Positions 7,825 through 16,792 of a stretch of 53,592 nucleotides of DNA are shown in pieces; position 1 is the first letter of the stretch; each line of letters starts with the position of its first letter. Below the pieces are notes generated by a model. That model ran no database searches, was not told where the DNA came from, and saw only the letters and a program-made list of their open reading frames with translations. Where the stretch lies: assembly GCA_005893275.1 (NCBI GenBank), contig VBOW01000067.1, positions 1 through 53,592 on the forward strand, in the 5' to 3' direction. This DNA is from Candidatus Eisenbacteria bacterium. GTDB lineage: Bacteria > Eisenbacteria > RBG-16-71-46 > SZUA-252. The translations under genes and the position numbers were made by a program.

Positions 7825-9221
7825 ATGGGCTGGAGGGATTCCGCAGGGGGTATCGGGGCCAGCGCGTGCGGGCCGCCTTCCTCAAGCTGATCCTCTCGGC
7901 ATCGTCATTCGCGCTCGGGAGCGGTAGAACCGTCGCGTGCGCCCTTCCCGCCGACACAACCGCCCTCCCCGGCACAACCTCGCTCACCGTCGAACAGTGC
8001 GTGGCGCTCGCGCGGGAGCGCGCCCCCGACGTCACGGCCGCGGCGGCGCTCCGCCTTTCGGCACGATTGGATTCCGTCGCGACCTGGTACAACCGGCGCC
8101 CTTCCTTCGCCCTGAGCGGCGGCACCGCCGTCGCGCCGAAGGGGTTCTACGATCCCGTGATCACGAATCTCGGCGATTACCAGCTCACCCTCGGCATGGA
8201 CTGGCCCCTGCTCGACAGAGGGACCCGCGCGCGGGAACGCGCACGCGCCGCGCTGGAAACGGCGAGCGCGACGTCCGATCTCGCCCTGACCGCACGCGAC
8301 GCCGGGCGAAGGGCGGCGACCGTGGCGCTCGATCTGCTCCGGCAGGAAGAGAAAGAGCGGTATCAGGCGGACGCAGCTCTGTGGCTCGAGCGGCTCTCCT
8401 CCGCGGTGGAGTCGGGTGTGCGTTCGGGAGCGCACGGGCGCGCCGACGCGCTCCGAGCTGGACTCGAACACTCCACGGCCGCTGCGGCGCTGGTCGATAC
8501 CCGGCGGGCGCGCGCGGAGTTGGATCGGGAGCTGGCCGAGTTGATCGGTGGCGTCGAAGAGCGAACCGTCCGCGTTCTCGAGCCAGACGCGGCCGCGGAG
8601 GCACCGCTGGCCGCGGCGGATTCCGCGCGGCTCCTTGCGCGCGCCGCCGAGCTGCCGGCGGTGCGCGCCGCGGAGATCGAGGAAGCTCGGATGCGCCTTG
8701 CGGTACGGGAGGCGCAGCGCAAAAACGCGCTCGAGGTTGGATTCGCCGCGGACGCGGGACTCAAGGGAGCGGACCTCACACGGCTGGTTCCGGAGGACAT
8801 GCGCCTTTCGGATCCGGGCGCGACGTTCTCGGATCGCGTGAAGCGTGACCTTGGCGCCTCGGTCTCGCTCAACTTTCGGCGCCCGATCCTTGACCGGGCG
8901 CGCTCCGCGATGGTCGCCGCGCGCGAGGAGGCGTTGAAAGCGGCGAGCCTTCGCCGGAGGACGGCCGCGCTTCGGGCACGGCGCGACGCGCTCGATCTGA
9001 CGGGGCGATGGCGTGCCGCGTCCGAACGGGTAGCCATCGAACGGACCGCCGCCGGAAAGGGAGAGGAGAATCTGGTACGCATGAGAAGCCTCTACGCCGG
9101 GGGCGGAGCCGGCTTGCTCGAGGTGCTGGACGCGCGGCGGCAGCTCGACGAGGCGCGCTCACGACTCACCGAGGCGAGGTTCGAGGCACGTCGGGCGTAT
9201 TACGAGGCGAGGATCCCGTGA
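7809..9221 (+). CDS. TolC-family outer membrane efflux protein
   Basis: 470 aa with two long alanine/arginine-rich coiled-coil halves separated by beta-rich strands (LGDYQLTLGMDWPLLDRG in the first, LGASVSLNFRRPILDRAR in the second). This is the internal duplication of outer-membrane factors. The C-terminal half ends GGGAGLLEVLDARRQLDEA, typical of the family. A hydrophobic stretch at about 24-40 could be a signal peptide after a basic N-terminus. The ATG at 7809 overlaps the kinase; an internal GTG would bring the signal peptide closer to the start. It forms the exit duct for the adaptor and RND pump encoded next. Confidence 0.88.
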   Translation: MATQLNGLEGFRRGYRGQRVRAAFLKLILSASSFALGSGRTVACALPADTTALPGTTSLTVEQCVALARERAPDVTAAAALRLSARLDSVATWYNRRPSFALSGGTAVAPKGFYDPVITNLGDYQLTLGMDWPLLDRGTRARERARAALETASATSDLALTARDAGRRAATVALDLLRQEEKERYQADAALWLERLSSAVESGVRSGAHGRADALRAGLEHSTAAAALVDTRRARAELDRELAELIGGVEERTVRVLEPDAAAEAPLAAADSARLLARAAELPAVRAAEIEEARMRLAVREAQRKNALEVGFAADAGLKGADLTRLVPEDMRLSDPGATFSDRVKRDLGASVSLNFRRPILDRARSAMVAAREEALKAASLRRRTAALRARRDALDLTGRWRAASERVAIERTAAGKGEENLVRMRSLYAGGGAGLLEVLDARRQLDEARSRLTEARFEARRAYYEARIP

Positions 9222-10201
9222 CGAATCTGAGCCGCCGCCTGATTGCCGTGCTCTGCCTGGCCGCCTTGCTCGCGCTCGGGTCCTGCACGCGAGGGGACAG
9301 CGAGGAGCAGCGACCCCACGAGCCGATCGTTCCGATCAGGGTCGAGCAGCTCCGGTCCTTCACCTTCGAGGACCAGGTCCAGGCCACGGGACAGTGGCGG
9401 AGCAAAGCGGACCTGATCGTGGCGGCACCGTTCGCGGGCGTGCTTGGAGCTGTCCTTGCGCGCGCTGGCGACGCGCTTCGTGCAGGTGCCACGATCGGGA
9501 CCATGACGACGCTCGAATCCCACGCGACCTTGAAGGGGGCCGAGCTGCTCCTCCGCGAGGCGCGCGATCCGTCCGCCAGGGCGGAGGCGGAGCGCGCGGT
9601 CGCTCAGGCACGGCACGACCTGGTTCAGGTCCCCATCGCCGTGACCGAGAGCGGCATCATCGTGCGCCGCTCGGCGGAACCCGGAGCGCAGCTGGCGGAA
9701 GGGGCTGAGATTCTCGCCCTCGCGCCCTGGACGGGCTTCGTATTCGAAGCGCACGTCCCCGCGGGGCAGGGTCCGAGTGTGCATCCTGGACAACGGGCTC
9801 TGATCCAGGAGGAGGGACGCCCGGCGCGCGCGGCCAGGGTCGAGCGTATCCTCCCGGCCGCGGATCCGACCGACCAGACCACGCTGGTCTGGTTGGCCCC
9901 CACCACGTTGTCCCCCGCGCCGCAACTGCAGCACTTCGGGAGCACCTCGATCACCATCGGCGCGGCGCACGCAAGTATCGCGGTGCCCGACTCGGCGGTG
10001 GTGGAAGACGATCTCACCGGCGAGAAACGCGTGGCGCTCGTGGACCCGACGATGCGCGCGCACTGGACCCGGGTCCTGCTCGGGGCCGGCCTCGCGGGAT
10101 GGCACGAGCTGAAATCTCCCGCGCTGCGCCCCGGAACGAACGTGGTCGTCGAAGGTCAACGCGGTCTGCCGGATAGAGCCCGCGTCACGTTCGCGCCGTG
10201 A
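9218..10201 (+). CDS. RND efflux periplasmic adaptor (membrane-fusion) lipoprotein
   Basis: 327 aa. The signal peptide ends in a lipobox (LLALGSC, Cys about residue 24). Two lipoyl half-motifs follow (VAAPFAGVLGAVLARAGDAL, then SGIIVRRSAEPGAQLAEG). They are separated by only about 60 residues, so the alpha-hairpin is very short. A beta-barrel and a membrane-proximal domain come next (AIPDS-type strand VPDSAVVED, ending GQRGLPDRARV). GTG 9218 overlaps the upstream TGA (GTGA). The protein should link the RND pump to the TolC-like duct. The short hairpin resembles compact adaptors of RND systems of unknown substrate. Confidence 0.85.
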   Translation: MTNLSRRLIAVLCLAALLALGSCTRGDSEEQRPHEPIVPIRVEQLRSFTFEDQVQATGQWRSKADLIVAAPFAGVLGAVLARAGDALRAGATIGTMTTLESHATLKGAELLLREARDPSARAEAERAVAQARHDLVQVPIAVTESGIIVRRSAEPGAQLAEGAEILALAPWTGFVFEAHVPAGQGPSVHPGQRALIQEEGRPARAARVERILPAADPTDQTTLVWLAPTTLSPAPQLQHFGSTSITIGAAHASIAVPDSAVVEDDLTGEKRVALVDPTMRAHWTRVLLGAGLAGWHELKSPALRPGTNVVVEGQRGLPDRARVTFAP

Positions 10202-10208
10202 ACGCGCG

Positions 10209-13200
10209 GTGATCGGTCTCCTCGATTTCCTCGAACGCCAGCGTAAGGCCCTGATCGCCGTTCTCACGGCACTCACGGCGGCCGGCGTGTGGGTCGCGTT
10301 CCAGATGCCGGCGGCCATCCTGCCCGAGGTGGCCTTCCCTCGCATCAGCATCATCGCGGATAGCGGAGAACGCCCCCCCGAGGACATGGTTCGCACCGTC
10401 ACCCGCCCGCTCGAGGACGCGGTGCGCCGCGTCCCCGAGCTTCGGGAGGTCCACTCCACCACGAGCCGCGGCTCGACGGAGATCCACCTCGATTGCAACT
10501 GGGGCACCCCCATGGTCCGGGTGCTCCAGCTCACTCAAGCGCAGATCGACGCGACGCGCGAGCGGCTCCCCGCGGGAACGACGATTGAGGCCCGCATCAT
10601 GAGCCCCGTCCAGTTCCCCGTGCTCGGGTTCTCGCTCACCTCGGGATCGCGCAGCCCCGCCGAGCTGCGTGATCTCGCGATCATGGTGATCAAGCCCGAG
10701 CTGGCGCGCCTGCCCGACGCGGCCGAGATCGTCATCCAAGGAGGCCAACGACTCGAGGCGCGCGTGACCCTTGACCCGCGCGCATTGGAATCGCGCCGTC
10801 TGGATGCCGCCAACGTGGCGGAGACGGTCCTGCGTGCGGGGCAGCTCGAGTCCTTAGGCATGATGTCGGCGAACGGCGAGCTCTACCTTGGGATCTCCGA
10901 CGCCAGGCCCGACGGGCTCGACGCGCTTCGGGCGGTGCCGGTTCCGGTGGACAGCGGCCCACCGGTGCCGCTCCGTGCGCTCGGCCGGATTGCGCTCGTA
11001 CCCGCACCGGAATTCACGCGCTATGCCGCCGGCCGGGGCGAGGCGGTTCTGGTCAATGTGCTGCGCAAGCCTTCGGCCAGCACGATCCGCCTCTCGCGGG
11101 CGGCGCACGGGTGGTTTCGGACGCACCCGGACATCGTTCCTCCGGATGTGCACGTGGAAACTTTCTACGACCAGTCCGATCTCGTCCGGGCCTCGGTCGT
11201 GAGCGTTCGGGACAGTCTGGTGGTGGGTGCGCTCATGTCGGTTCTGGTCGTGATCTTTTTCTTGCGGCGCGTCCGCCTCGGCCTCGCGGCCGCGCTGGTC
11301 CTGCCCGGCAGCATTGCGCTCACGCTCTGCGGGCTTGCTTTGGGGGGGCAGACACTCAACATGATGACCCTGGGCGGCATCGCCGCGGCCGTGGGCCTCG
11401 TGCTCGACGATGCGATCGTGGTCGTGGAGCACGTCGCGCACCGGGCGTCGGAATCCGCCTCAACCCAGGATGTCCGGAGGTCGGTGGCGGAGATTCTGCC
11501 CACGCTCACCGGATCGAGCCTCTGCACACTCGCGATCTTCATCCCGTTCGCCTACCTCGGAGACGTGACGGGCGCCTTTTTCCGCGTGCTCTCCCTCGCC
11601 ATGGTGCTCATGCTGGCGGGCTCGCTTCTCCTCTGCGTTCTCATCGTACCTCGGCTCCGCATGGTTCCCGCGGCCCTCCCCCCACACCGGAGCAAGCTAC
11701 GGGAGGGCTTCGATCGCGCGCTCCACGGGGTCATGAGGCGGCGCTGGCTCGCGTTCGCGATACCGGTAGCGCTCTTATTGTGCCTGTTCCCGCTCACGGC
11801 CACGATCGGATCGGGATTTCTTCCGGAGATGGACGAAGGGTCCCTCATCCTGGATTACATCGCTCCGCCCGGATCCTCCCTCGAGGAGACCGAACGGATG
11901 CTCCGACACGTAGAGCATGAATTCACCGCGATCCCCGAGATCGCCGCGTGGTCGCGCCGCACCGGAGACCAGCTCGGCTTCTTCGTCACCGAGCCGAACC
12001 AGGGGGACTACACGTTGCAGCTCACGCAACGCGACCGAAAGCATTCCGCAGAAGACATCGCCGACGCGCTCCGGCAAAGGATTCGGATCGTCGAGCCGTC
12101 GCTCGACATCGAGTTCGGCCAGCTCGTGGAGGACGTGGTAGGAGACCTCACGACCGCGCCGGAACCGATCGAGGTGAGGATCTTGGGCGAGGACAGAAGA
12201 CTCGACGAGCGGCGGGTGGAGCAGATCGCGCGAATCCTCGCGACGGTTCCGGGAGTCGTGGACGTGCGGAGCCGCGTCGTGGTCAGCGGGTCGAACCTGG
12301 TCATCGCGCCCGGGATCGCCGCGCAGCGTGCCGGCCTCGACCCCGCTGCGTTGGCACAACGGGTGGCTCCCTACGTGCAAGGCGTCGCCGCCGGCCAGAT
12401 CGCGCGGGGCGCGCGGGAGTGGCCGGTTCGCGTCGTGCTGCCTCAGCCTGCCGGCGCCACCGGCCCCGGGGCGATCGAAGAGGCGCGCGTGCCGGTGGCG
12501 GGCGGGCGATGGGTGAGGCTGGGGGACATCGCGAAGGTCCGCGTCCAGCCCGGCGAGACCGAAATCGTGCGAGACGATCAGCGAACGATGGCGGCCGCGA
12601 CGGCGCGCCTCTCCGGGCGCGATCTCGGCTCGGCGATGCGCGAGATCCAGCGCCGGATCCGCCGGGAAGTCGTCCTCGGACCCGGGATGGCCGTGCGTTA
12701 CGCGGGGCTCTGGGCGGAGCAGCAGGCTTCCTTCCGCGGGCTCACCGCGGTTTTGATCGGCGCCGCGGCGGCGGTTCTCCTCGTGCTCTTGGTCTCGTTC
12801 CGGTCGTGGTCGCAGGCGGGTGCCGTGCTCCTTATCGCGTCGGCATCGCTTGCCGGGGTGCTGGCGGCGCTCCACATCGGGCGGGCGACCTTCAATATCG
12901 CGAGCTTCGTGGGGGCGATCATGGTCGTGGGGATCGTGGCCGAGAACGCCTACTTCTTGGTGACCAGCTTCCGCGACGGGGTCGCGAGCGGTATGACGGG
13001 GAGCGAAGCCGCGACCGCGGCCGCGAACCGCCGCATCCGCCCGGTGCTCATGACGACCGCCGCGGGAATCGCCGCCCTGGCGCCGCTCGCGCTCGGCGTT
13101 GGCTCCGGGAGCGCGCTCCTGCGCCCGCTCGCGATCGCCATCATCGGCGGGTTCATGAACTCGGCGATCTTGCTCCTGATCGCGCTTCCGCCACTCCTCG

Positions 13201-13226
13201 CGCTCACCGCGTCGCGGCGGGATTGA
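10209..13226 (+). CDS. RND efflux transporter permease
   Basis: 1005 aa, a full-length RND pump: N-terminal TM1, a large periplasmic domain, TM2-6, a second periplasmic domain, TM8-12. TM4 keeps the proton-relay pair Asp400-Asp401 (GLVLDDAIVVVEH), typical of the HAE and related branches. At the TM10 position where AcrB has Lys940, this protein has Glu912 (VGIVAENAYF). The GTG start at 10209 lies 7 nt after the adaptor stop. Substrate cannot be read from sequence: the methionine-rich metal path of CusA is not evident. It is the last gene of the five-gene operon and is followed by hairpins. Confidence 0.9.
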   Translation: MIGLLDFLERQRKALIAVLTALTAAGVWVAFQMPAAILPEVAFPRISIIADSGERPPEDMVRTVTRPLEDAVRRVPELREVHSTTSRGSTEIHLDCNWGTPMVRVLQLTQAQIDATRERLPAGTTIEARIMSPVQFPVLGFSLTSGSRSPAELRDLAIMVIKPELARLPDAAEIVIQGGQRLEARVTLDPRALESRRLDAANVAETVLRAGQLESLGMMSANGELYLGISDARPDGLDALRAVPVPVDSGPPVPLRALGRIALVPAPEFTRYAAGRGEAVLVNVLRKPSASTIRLSRAAHGWFRTHPDIVPPDVHVETFYDQSDLVRASVVSVRDSLVVGALMSVLVVIFFLRRVRLGLAAALVLPGSIALTLCGLALGGQTLNMMTLGGIAAAVGLVLDDAIVVVEHVAHRASESASTQDVRRSVAEILPTLTGSSLCTLAIFIPFAYLGDVTGAFFRVLSLAMVLMLAGSLLLCVLIVPRLRMVPAALPPHRSKLREGFDRALHGVMRRRWLAFAIPVALLLCLFPLTATIGSGFLPEMDEGSLILDYIAPPGSSLEETERMLRHVEHEFTAIPEIAAWSRRTGDQLGFFVTEPNQGDYTLQLTQRDRKHSAEDIADALRQRIRIVEPSLDIEFGQLVEDVVGDLTTAPEPIEVRILGEDRRLDERRVEQIARILATVPGVVDVRSRVVVSGSNLVIAPGIAAQRAGLDPAALAQRVAPYVQGVAAGQIARGAREWPVRVVLPQPAGATGPGAIEEARVPVAGGRWVRLGDIAKVRVQPGETEIVRDDQRTMAAATARLSGRDLGSAMREIQRRIRREVVLGPGMAVRYAGLWAEQQASFRGLTAVLIGAAAAVLLVLLVSFRSWSQAGAVLLIASASLAGVLAALHIGRATFNIASFVGAIMVVGIVAENAYFLVTSFRDGVASGMTGSEAATAAANRRIRPVLMTTAAGIAALAPLALGVGSGSALLRPLAIAIIGGFMNSAILLLIALPPLLALTASRRD

Positions 13227-13538
13227 GGCTCGGGCGGTCGTTCGCGGCCGACTCCCGGGAGGAAACTCCCTCACAGGCCGGGAGATTTCCCCCAGATATC
13301 CCCGGTACCCTCGGCCCTGCCTTGCAGAATCGGTCTTGCGTATTGAACGGCGGCGGGGGCCGATCGCGGCGAGCCATGGCACCGGCCGAGTTGGCGCCGG
13401 GGCACATTGCATCTCCGGGAGGGCAGTCCGCGGCACGGCCGGTGCACATGGGAGGGTCCACCTCGAACGAGGTGCGCCGGAGAAGGCGGGACAGGCCGGC
13501 GCCGCTGGAACAACACGAGGTCATGCAGGAGGTCCTTC
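13227..13538. other. 312-nt gap after the RND operon
   Basis: No convincing gene. It holds a hairpin set near 13252-13284 and, at its right end, the AGGAGGT Shine-Dalgarno (13527-13533) of the next lipoprotein gene. Open frames crossing the gap are arginine-rich and lack ribosome sites. I could not find a clear -35/-10 pair. Confidence 0.5.
13252..13284 (+). terminator. Nested hairpins after the RND operon
   Basis: CTCCCGG (13252-13258) can pair with CCGGGAG (13278-13284), followed by ATTT. Overlapping this, GGGAG-GAAA-CTCCC (13257-13270) forms a hairpin with a GNRA tetraloop. The two are mutually exclusive. Their position 26 nt past the RND stop suggests termination, although the T-tract is poor. 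Confidence 0.35.
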
Positions 13539-14075
13539 TTGAGACGGCCACAGAGAATGCAGATTGTCGCCCTACCGCTCTTCGTCGCGATGGCACTCAT
13601 CGTGGGATGCTCGTCCTCGCCGCTCGGGCCAGGGCAGCCTACCGCGCCCAGTCAGGGCCTCTCGACCGATCCCTCGGGCTCGAACGCGGGGCTTCTCTCC
13701 TCGACCACGAAGGTGGTTTCCGCCACGATCGACGGTCTCCTCGGCGGGGTCATCAAGAACGGCGACTGGACGGTCAAGATTCCGGCGGGCGCCTTTACGG
13801 GGATTGGAGTCATCACGGTCACCGTTCCCGACGCGAGCGTAAGAAAGTGCGATCTCCAGATTTTCCCGTCGCTCCTCAACTCATTCCGGGTTCCAGTGAC
13901 GCTCTCGTGCCGGGAGCTGACGACGGCCGACGCCCAGACGGACGTCATGATGTGGTGGGATCCGAGCGCCAAGGCGTGGAAGGTGATTCCCTCAGCGGCC
14001 AACCTCGCGACGCTCACGCGCGACGCCCCTCTCTCGCACTTCTCGACGTACGGCTGTGGAAAGGCGGGTTGGTAG
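13539..14075 (+). CDS. Small secreted lipoprotein, function unknown
   Basis: 178 aa. The start is taken as TTG 13539 because AGGAGGT (13527-13533) sits 5 nt upstream and the frame then begins with a basic n-region (RRPQR) before the hydrophobic core. ATG 13557 is the alternative. The lipobox is ALIVGC. After a Ser/Pro/Gly linker comes a beta-rich domain (TVKIPAGAFTGIGVITVTVP, VMMWWDPSAKAWKVIPS) that looks like a ZU5-type or similar beta-sandwich of extracellular proteins; this assignment is weak. It ends HFSTYGCGKAGW and is followed by a perfect terminator-like hairpin. Confidence 0.75.
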   Translation: MRRPQRMQIVALPLFVAMALIVGCSSSPLGPGQPTAPSQGLSTDPSGSNAGLLSSTTKVVSATIDGLLGGVIKNGDWTVKIPAGAFTGIGVITVTVPDASVRKCDLQIFPSLLNSFRVPVTLSCRELTTADAQTDVMMWWDPSAKAWKVIPSAANLATLTRDAPLSHFSTYGCGKAGW

Positions 14076-14111
14076 TCACTCGTTAGGGTCGGTACGAAGC
14101 AACCCTCCAAG

Positions 14112-14142
14112 GAGCGCCGCGTATCCGACCCACGCGGCGCTC
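14112..14142 (+). terminator. Perfect 11-bp hairpin after the lipoprotein gene
   Basis: GAGCGCCGCGT (14112-14122) pairs without mismatch with ACGCGGCGCTC (14132-14142) around a 9-nt loop, followed by ATCGCTTTGGGTT. It lies 37 nt past the stop codon and 57 nt before the next start. The U-tract is short. Confidence 0.55.
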
Positions 14143-14198
14143 ATCGCTTTGGGTTAAGCTCCCCGGGCATTTTTTCACGGTCTGATCTCGGGGGATCC

Positions 14199-16676
14199 AT
14201 GCCGAAGCGTCGCGCCAAACAGCCGGTCCGGCACACCGCCCTGCTCTACGTCTGTTTCTTCGCTTCGGGAATGGCCGGCCTCACACTCGAAATCGTCTGG
14301 TCCAAGTACCTCTCCTATCTCCTCGGAAACTCGATCTACGGCGTCTCGACCGTGGTCGCTGCGTTTCTCGGAGGGTTGGGGGTCGGGGCCGTCGTCGGCG
14401 GTCGGCTCGCGTCGCGGGCGCGCGAGCCCCTGCTGCTCTACGCGCGTCTCGAGCTTCTGGTCGGCGTCATGGGGCTCTTGAGCCCGCTCGCCTATCTCCT
14501 CGCGCGACCCCTTTTCGCGAGCCTGTACGGTGCGATCGGAGGAAGCGGCGCCCTATTCCTGCTGGTCCGCTTCTTGATCCTGTTCGCGGCACTCTTGCTC
14601 CCCACGATCGCCATGGGCGCGACGCTTCCGCTCCTGGTTTCCGCGTTCACGCGCCGGGAAGGGGATTTCGGATCGTCGGTGTCGCGGCTTTACGCGATCA
14701 ACACCATCGGCGCCGTCCTCGGCGTGGCCGCCGCCGGCTTCGCGCTGATCCCCTCGCTGGGGCTCTGGAAGACCGCCGCCGCCGCCGCGGCGATCGACTT
14801 CGCGGTAGCCGGGGCGATCCTCGCCCTCAAGCTCCGTGGCGGCGCCCTGCGCGGAGCGGCCGCCGGCGAGACGCCCGGAACGCCGGCCGGCCCGAGTTCG
14901 GGCTCCTTGGCCGGCGCGAAGAGCGCCCCGCGCGAGGCCGCCCGCAGTGCGATCGCTGGGCTCATCATCCCGCTCTTCGCCCTCTCCGGTTTCTGCGCGC
15001 TCCTCTACGAGGTCGCGTGGACCCGCATCTTGTCGGTCCCGTTTGGCGGCATGGTCTACTCCTTCTCCGCGATCCTCGCGGTCTACCTCTTCGGAATCGC
15101 CGTCGGCGCCGCGTTCGCCGCCGTCCTCCTCAAGCGGACGAGCTCGCCGGCGCTCCTCTTCGGCCTGCTTCAGCTCTTGCTCGCCGGGTCGGTCGTCTTG
15201 GGCACGCGCGTGTTCGCCTCGCTCCCCGACATGCAGGCGACGCTCATCGCGCAATCTCGCGGGAGCGCGAGCCACCTCTTCGCCGGCGAGGCGCTCCTGA
15301 CCGCGAGGATCGTGCTCTTGCCCACGTTTTTCCTCGGCGCCCTCTTCCCGCTCGCGGCGGCGATCTACCAGCGCGGCCGCCTTGAGCCGGGGGCCTCGGT
15401 CGGAACGATCTACGCCGCCAACACCCTCGGCTCGATCGCGGGCTCGGTCCTGACCGGGTTCGTCCTGATCCCGGCCCTGGGATCGCTCCATTCGCTCCTC
15501 GTAGCCGCGCTCGCGAACGCCGCGGTTGGATGTCTGGCGCTTCTCCTCGGCGAGGGGATCGTCTTGAAGCGCGTCATCGCCGCCTTCGCGGGTGTCGCGG
15601 CGACGATCGCGGTCTCGCTCTTCGCGGCGCCGACCTGGGACGCGGAACGGATGAGCCTGGGGTTCGTGCGCCTGCTCCGAGCGTACGAGTTCGGGGGCGA
15701 GGGGCTCGTGCACCGCATCATCGAGAGGATCGGACGGTCGAAGGAGCTCGAGCGTCTCCTCTTCTACAAGGAGGGGCGCCTCGCCACGGTGACGGTGCTC
15801 GAGACCGGCGACCGGCGCGCGCTCCTGATCAACGGAAAGACCGACGCGACCACGGGAAGCGGCGAGGACATGGCGCAGCAGGTCATGGTCGGGCAGATGC
15901 CGCTCCTCATGGCGCCGAACGCCGAATCGGTGTGCGTGGTGGGCTACGGAAGCGGGGTGACAACGCACGCGGTGCTCACGCACCCGATACGAAGCGCGCT
16001 CACGATCGAGCTGGAGGGCTCCGTGATCGAAGCGGCGCCCTTCTTCGAGACCGCCGCCATGAGGCCGCTCTCCGATCCCCGAAGCAAGCTCGTGATCGAG
16101 GATGCGGGCACCTACCTTCGCTCGACCCGGGAGGATTTCGACGTGATCATCTCGGAACCTTCGAACCCGTGGATCGCGGGCGTGGGGAATCTTTTCACCA
16201 AGGAATTCTACGAGGAGGCGCGGCGGCGTCTCAGGCCCGGCGGCGTTTTCTGCCAGTGGATTCAGACCTACTCGGTCTCACCGGCAACCCTCTCGACCGT
16301 ATTCCGCACGGTCTCGACGACGTTTCCGAAGGGGCAGCTCTTCTACGTCGAATCGTCGGGCGATCTCATCATCCTGGCCGTTCCGGATCGAGAGCTCAGC
16401 CTGGACCGGGCCGCGATGACCGCTGCCTTCTCGCGACCCGCCGTCGCTCAAGATTTCGCGCGGATCGGGGTCCGCTCGGTCCAAGACGTCCTGGGCGCCT
16501 ATCGCGGCCGCCTGGACCGGATCGCGCTCAGCGCCGGACCGGGACCCGTCAACACCGACGACAATTCGTGGCTAGAGCACCGGGCCCCGTTGGACCTCAT
16601 CACGCCCCAAGAAGAGAATCCGCTCCTCGCCTGGTCCTCCCAGGTGGAAGCGGATCTCAAAGCGTCTCTTCGGTAG
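14199..16676 (+). CDS. Fused MFS-type membrane domain / spermidine-synthase-like protein
   Basis: 825 aa. The N-terminal 500 residues contain about 14 TM helices in two MFS-like halves (GMAGLTLEIVWSKYLSYLLG near residue 25; a related repeat FCALLYEVAWTRILSVPFGG near 265). The C-terminal third is a Rossmann methyltransferase fold of the spermidine-synthase type: VCVVGYGSGVTTHA near 580, then DVIISEPSNPWIAGVGNLFT. The last motif is characteristic of the fused family. The acidic position expected as catalytic Asp in true spermidine synthase reads SEPSNPW, so polyamine synthesis should not be assumed. ATG 14199 is preceded by GGGGGAT. It converges on a small barrel gene across a shared hairpin. 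Confidence 0.85.
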   Translation: MPKRRAKQPVRHTALLYVCFFASGMAGLTLEIVWSKYLSYLLGNSIYGVSTVVAAFLGGLGVGAVVGGRLASRAREPLLLYARLELLVGVMGLLSPLAYLLARPLFASLYGAIGGSGALFLLVRFLILFAALLLPTIAMGATLPLLVSAFTRREGDFGSSVSRLYAINTIGAVLGVAAAGFALIPSLGLWKTAAAAAAIDFAVAGAILALKLRGGALRGAAAGETPGTPAGPSSGSLAGAKSAPREAARSAIAGLIIPLFALSGFCALLYEVAWTRILSVPFGGMVYSFSAILAVYLFGIAVGAAFAAVLLKRTSSPALLFGLLQLLLAGSVVLGTRVFASLPDMQATLIAQSRGSASHLFAGEALLTARIVLLPTFFLGALFPLAAAIYQRGRLEPGASVGTIYAANTLGSIAGSVLTGFVLIPALGSLHSLLVAALANAAVGCLALLLGEGIVLKRVIAAFAGVAATIAVSLFAAPTWDAERMSLGFVRLLRAYEFGGEGLVHRIIERIGRSKELERLLFYKEGRLATVTVLETGDRRALLINGKTDATTGSGEDMAQQVMVGQMPLLMAPNAESVCVVGYGSGVTTHAVLTHPIRSALTIELEGSVIEAAPFFETAAMRPLSDPRSKLVIEDAGTYLRSTREDFDVIISEPSNPWIAGVGNLFTKEFYEEARRRLRPGGVFCQWIQTYSVSPATLSTVFRTVSTTFPKGQLFYVESSGDLIILAVPDRELSLDRAAMTAAFSRPAVAQDFARIGVRSVQDVLGAYRGRLDRIALSAGPGPVNTDDNSWLEHRAPLDLITPQEENPLLAWSSQVEADLKASLR

Positions 16677-16725
16677 CGACTGGGCGGATCGTATCGGGTG
16701 TCGGGTCCTCGACGATCCAGGGGGT

Positions 16726-16780
16726 GGCCCGCCAGGGTCAGGGTTCACGCCCGGACCCGCCCCGTTAGGCCTGGCGGGCC
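16726..16780. terminator. Bidirectional terminator-like inverted repeat between convergent genes
   Basis: GGCCCGCCAGG (16726-16736) pairs perfectly with CCTGGCGGGCC (16770-16780). The 33-nt loop can itself pair in part. The repeat sits midway between the stops of convergent genes at 16676 (plus) and 16793 (minus), so it could serve both. No T-run flanks it. Confidence 0.45.
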
Positions 16781-16792
16781 CCGCCCCCGCCT

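Noticed and set aside
11775-13436. 553-codon minus-strand frame opposite the RND pump
   Set aside because: Composition is dominated by Arg, Asp, His and Glu as expected for antisense of GC-rich code; no ribosome site or motif.
11948-14086. 712-codon plus-strand frame across the RND pump end and the lipoprotein gene
   Set aside because: It crosses two well supported genes in another frame and is arginine-rich throughout.
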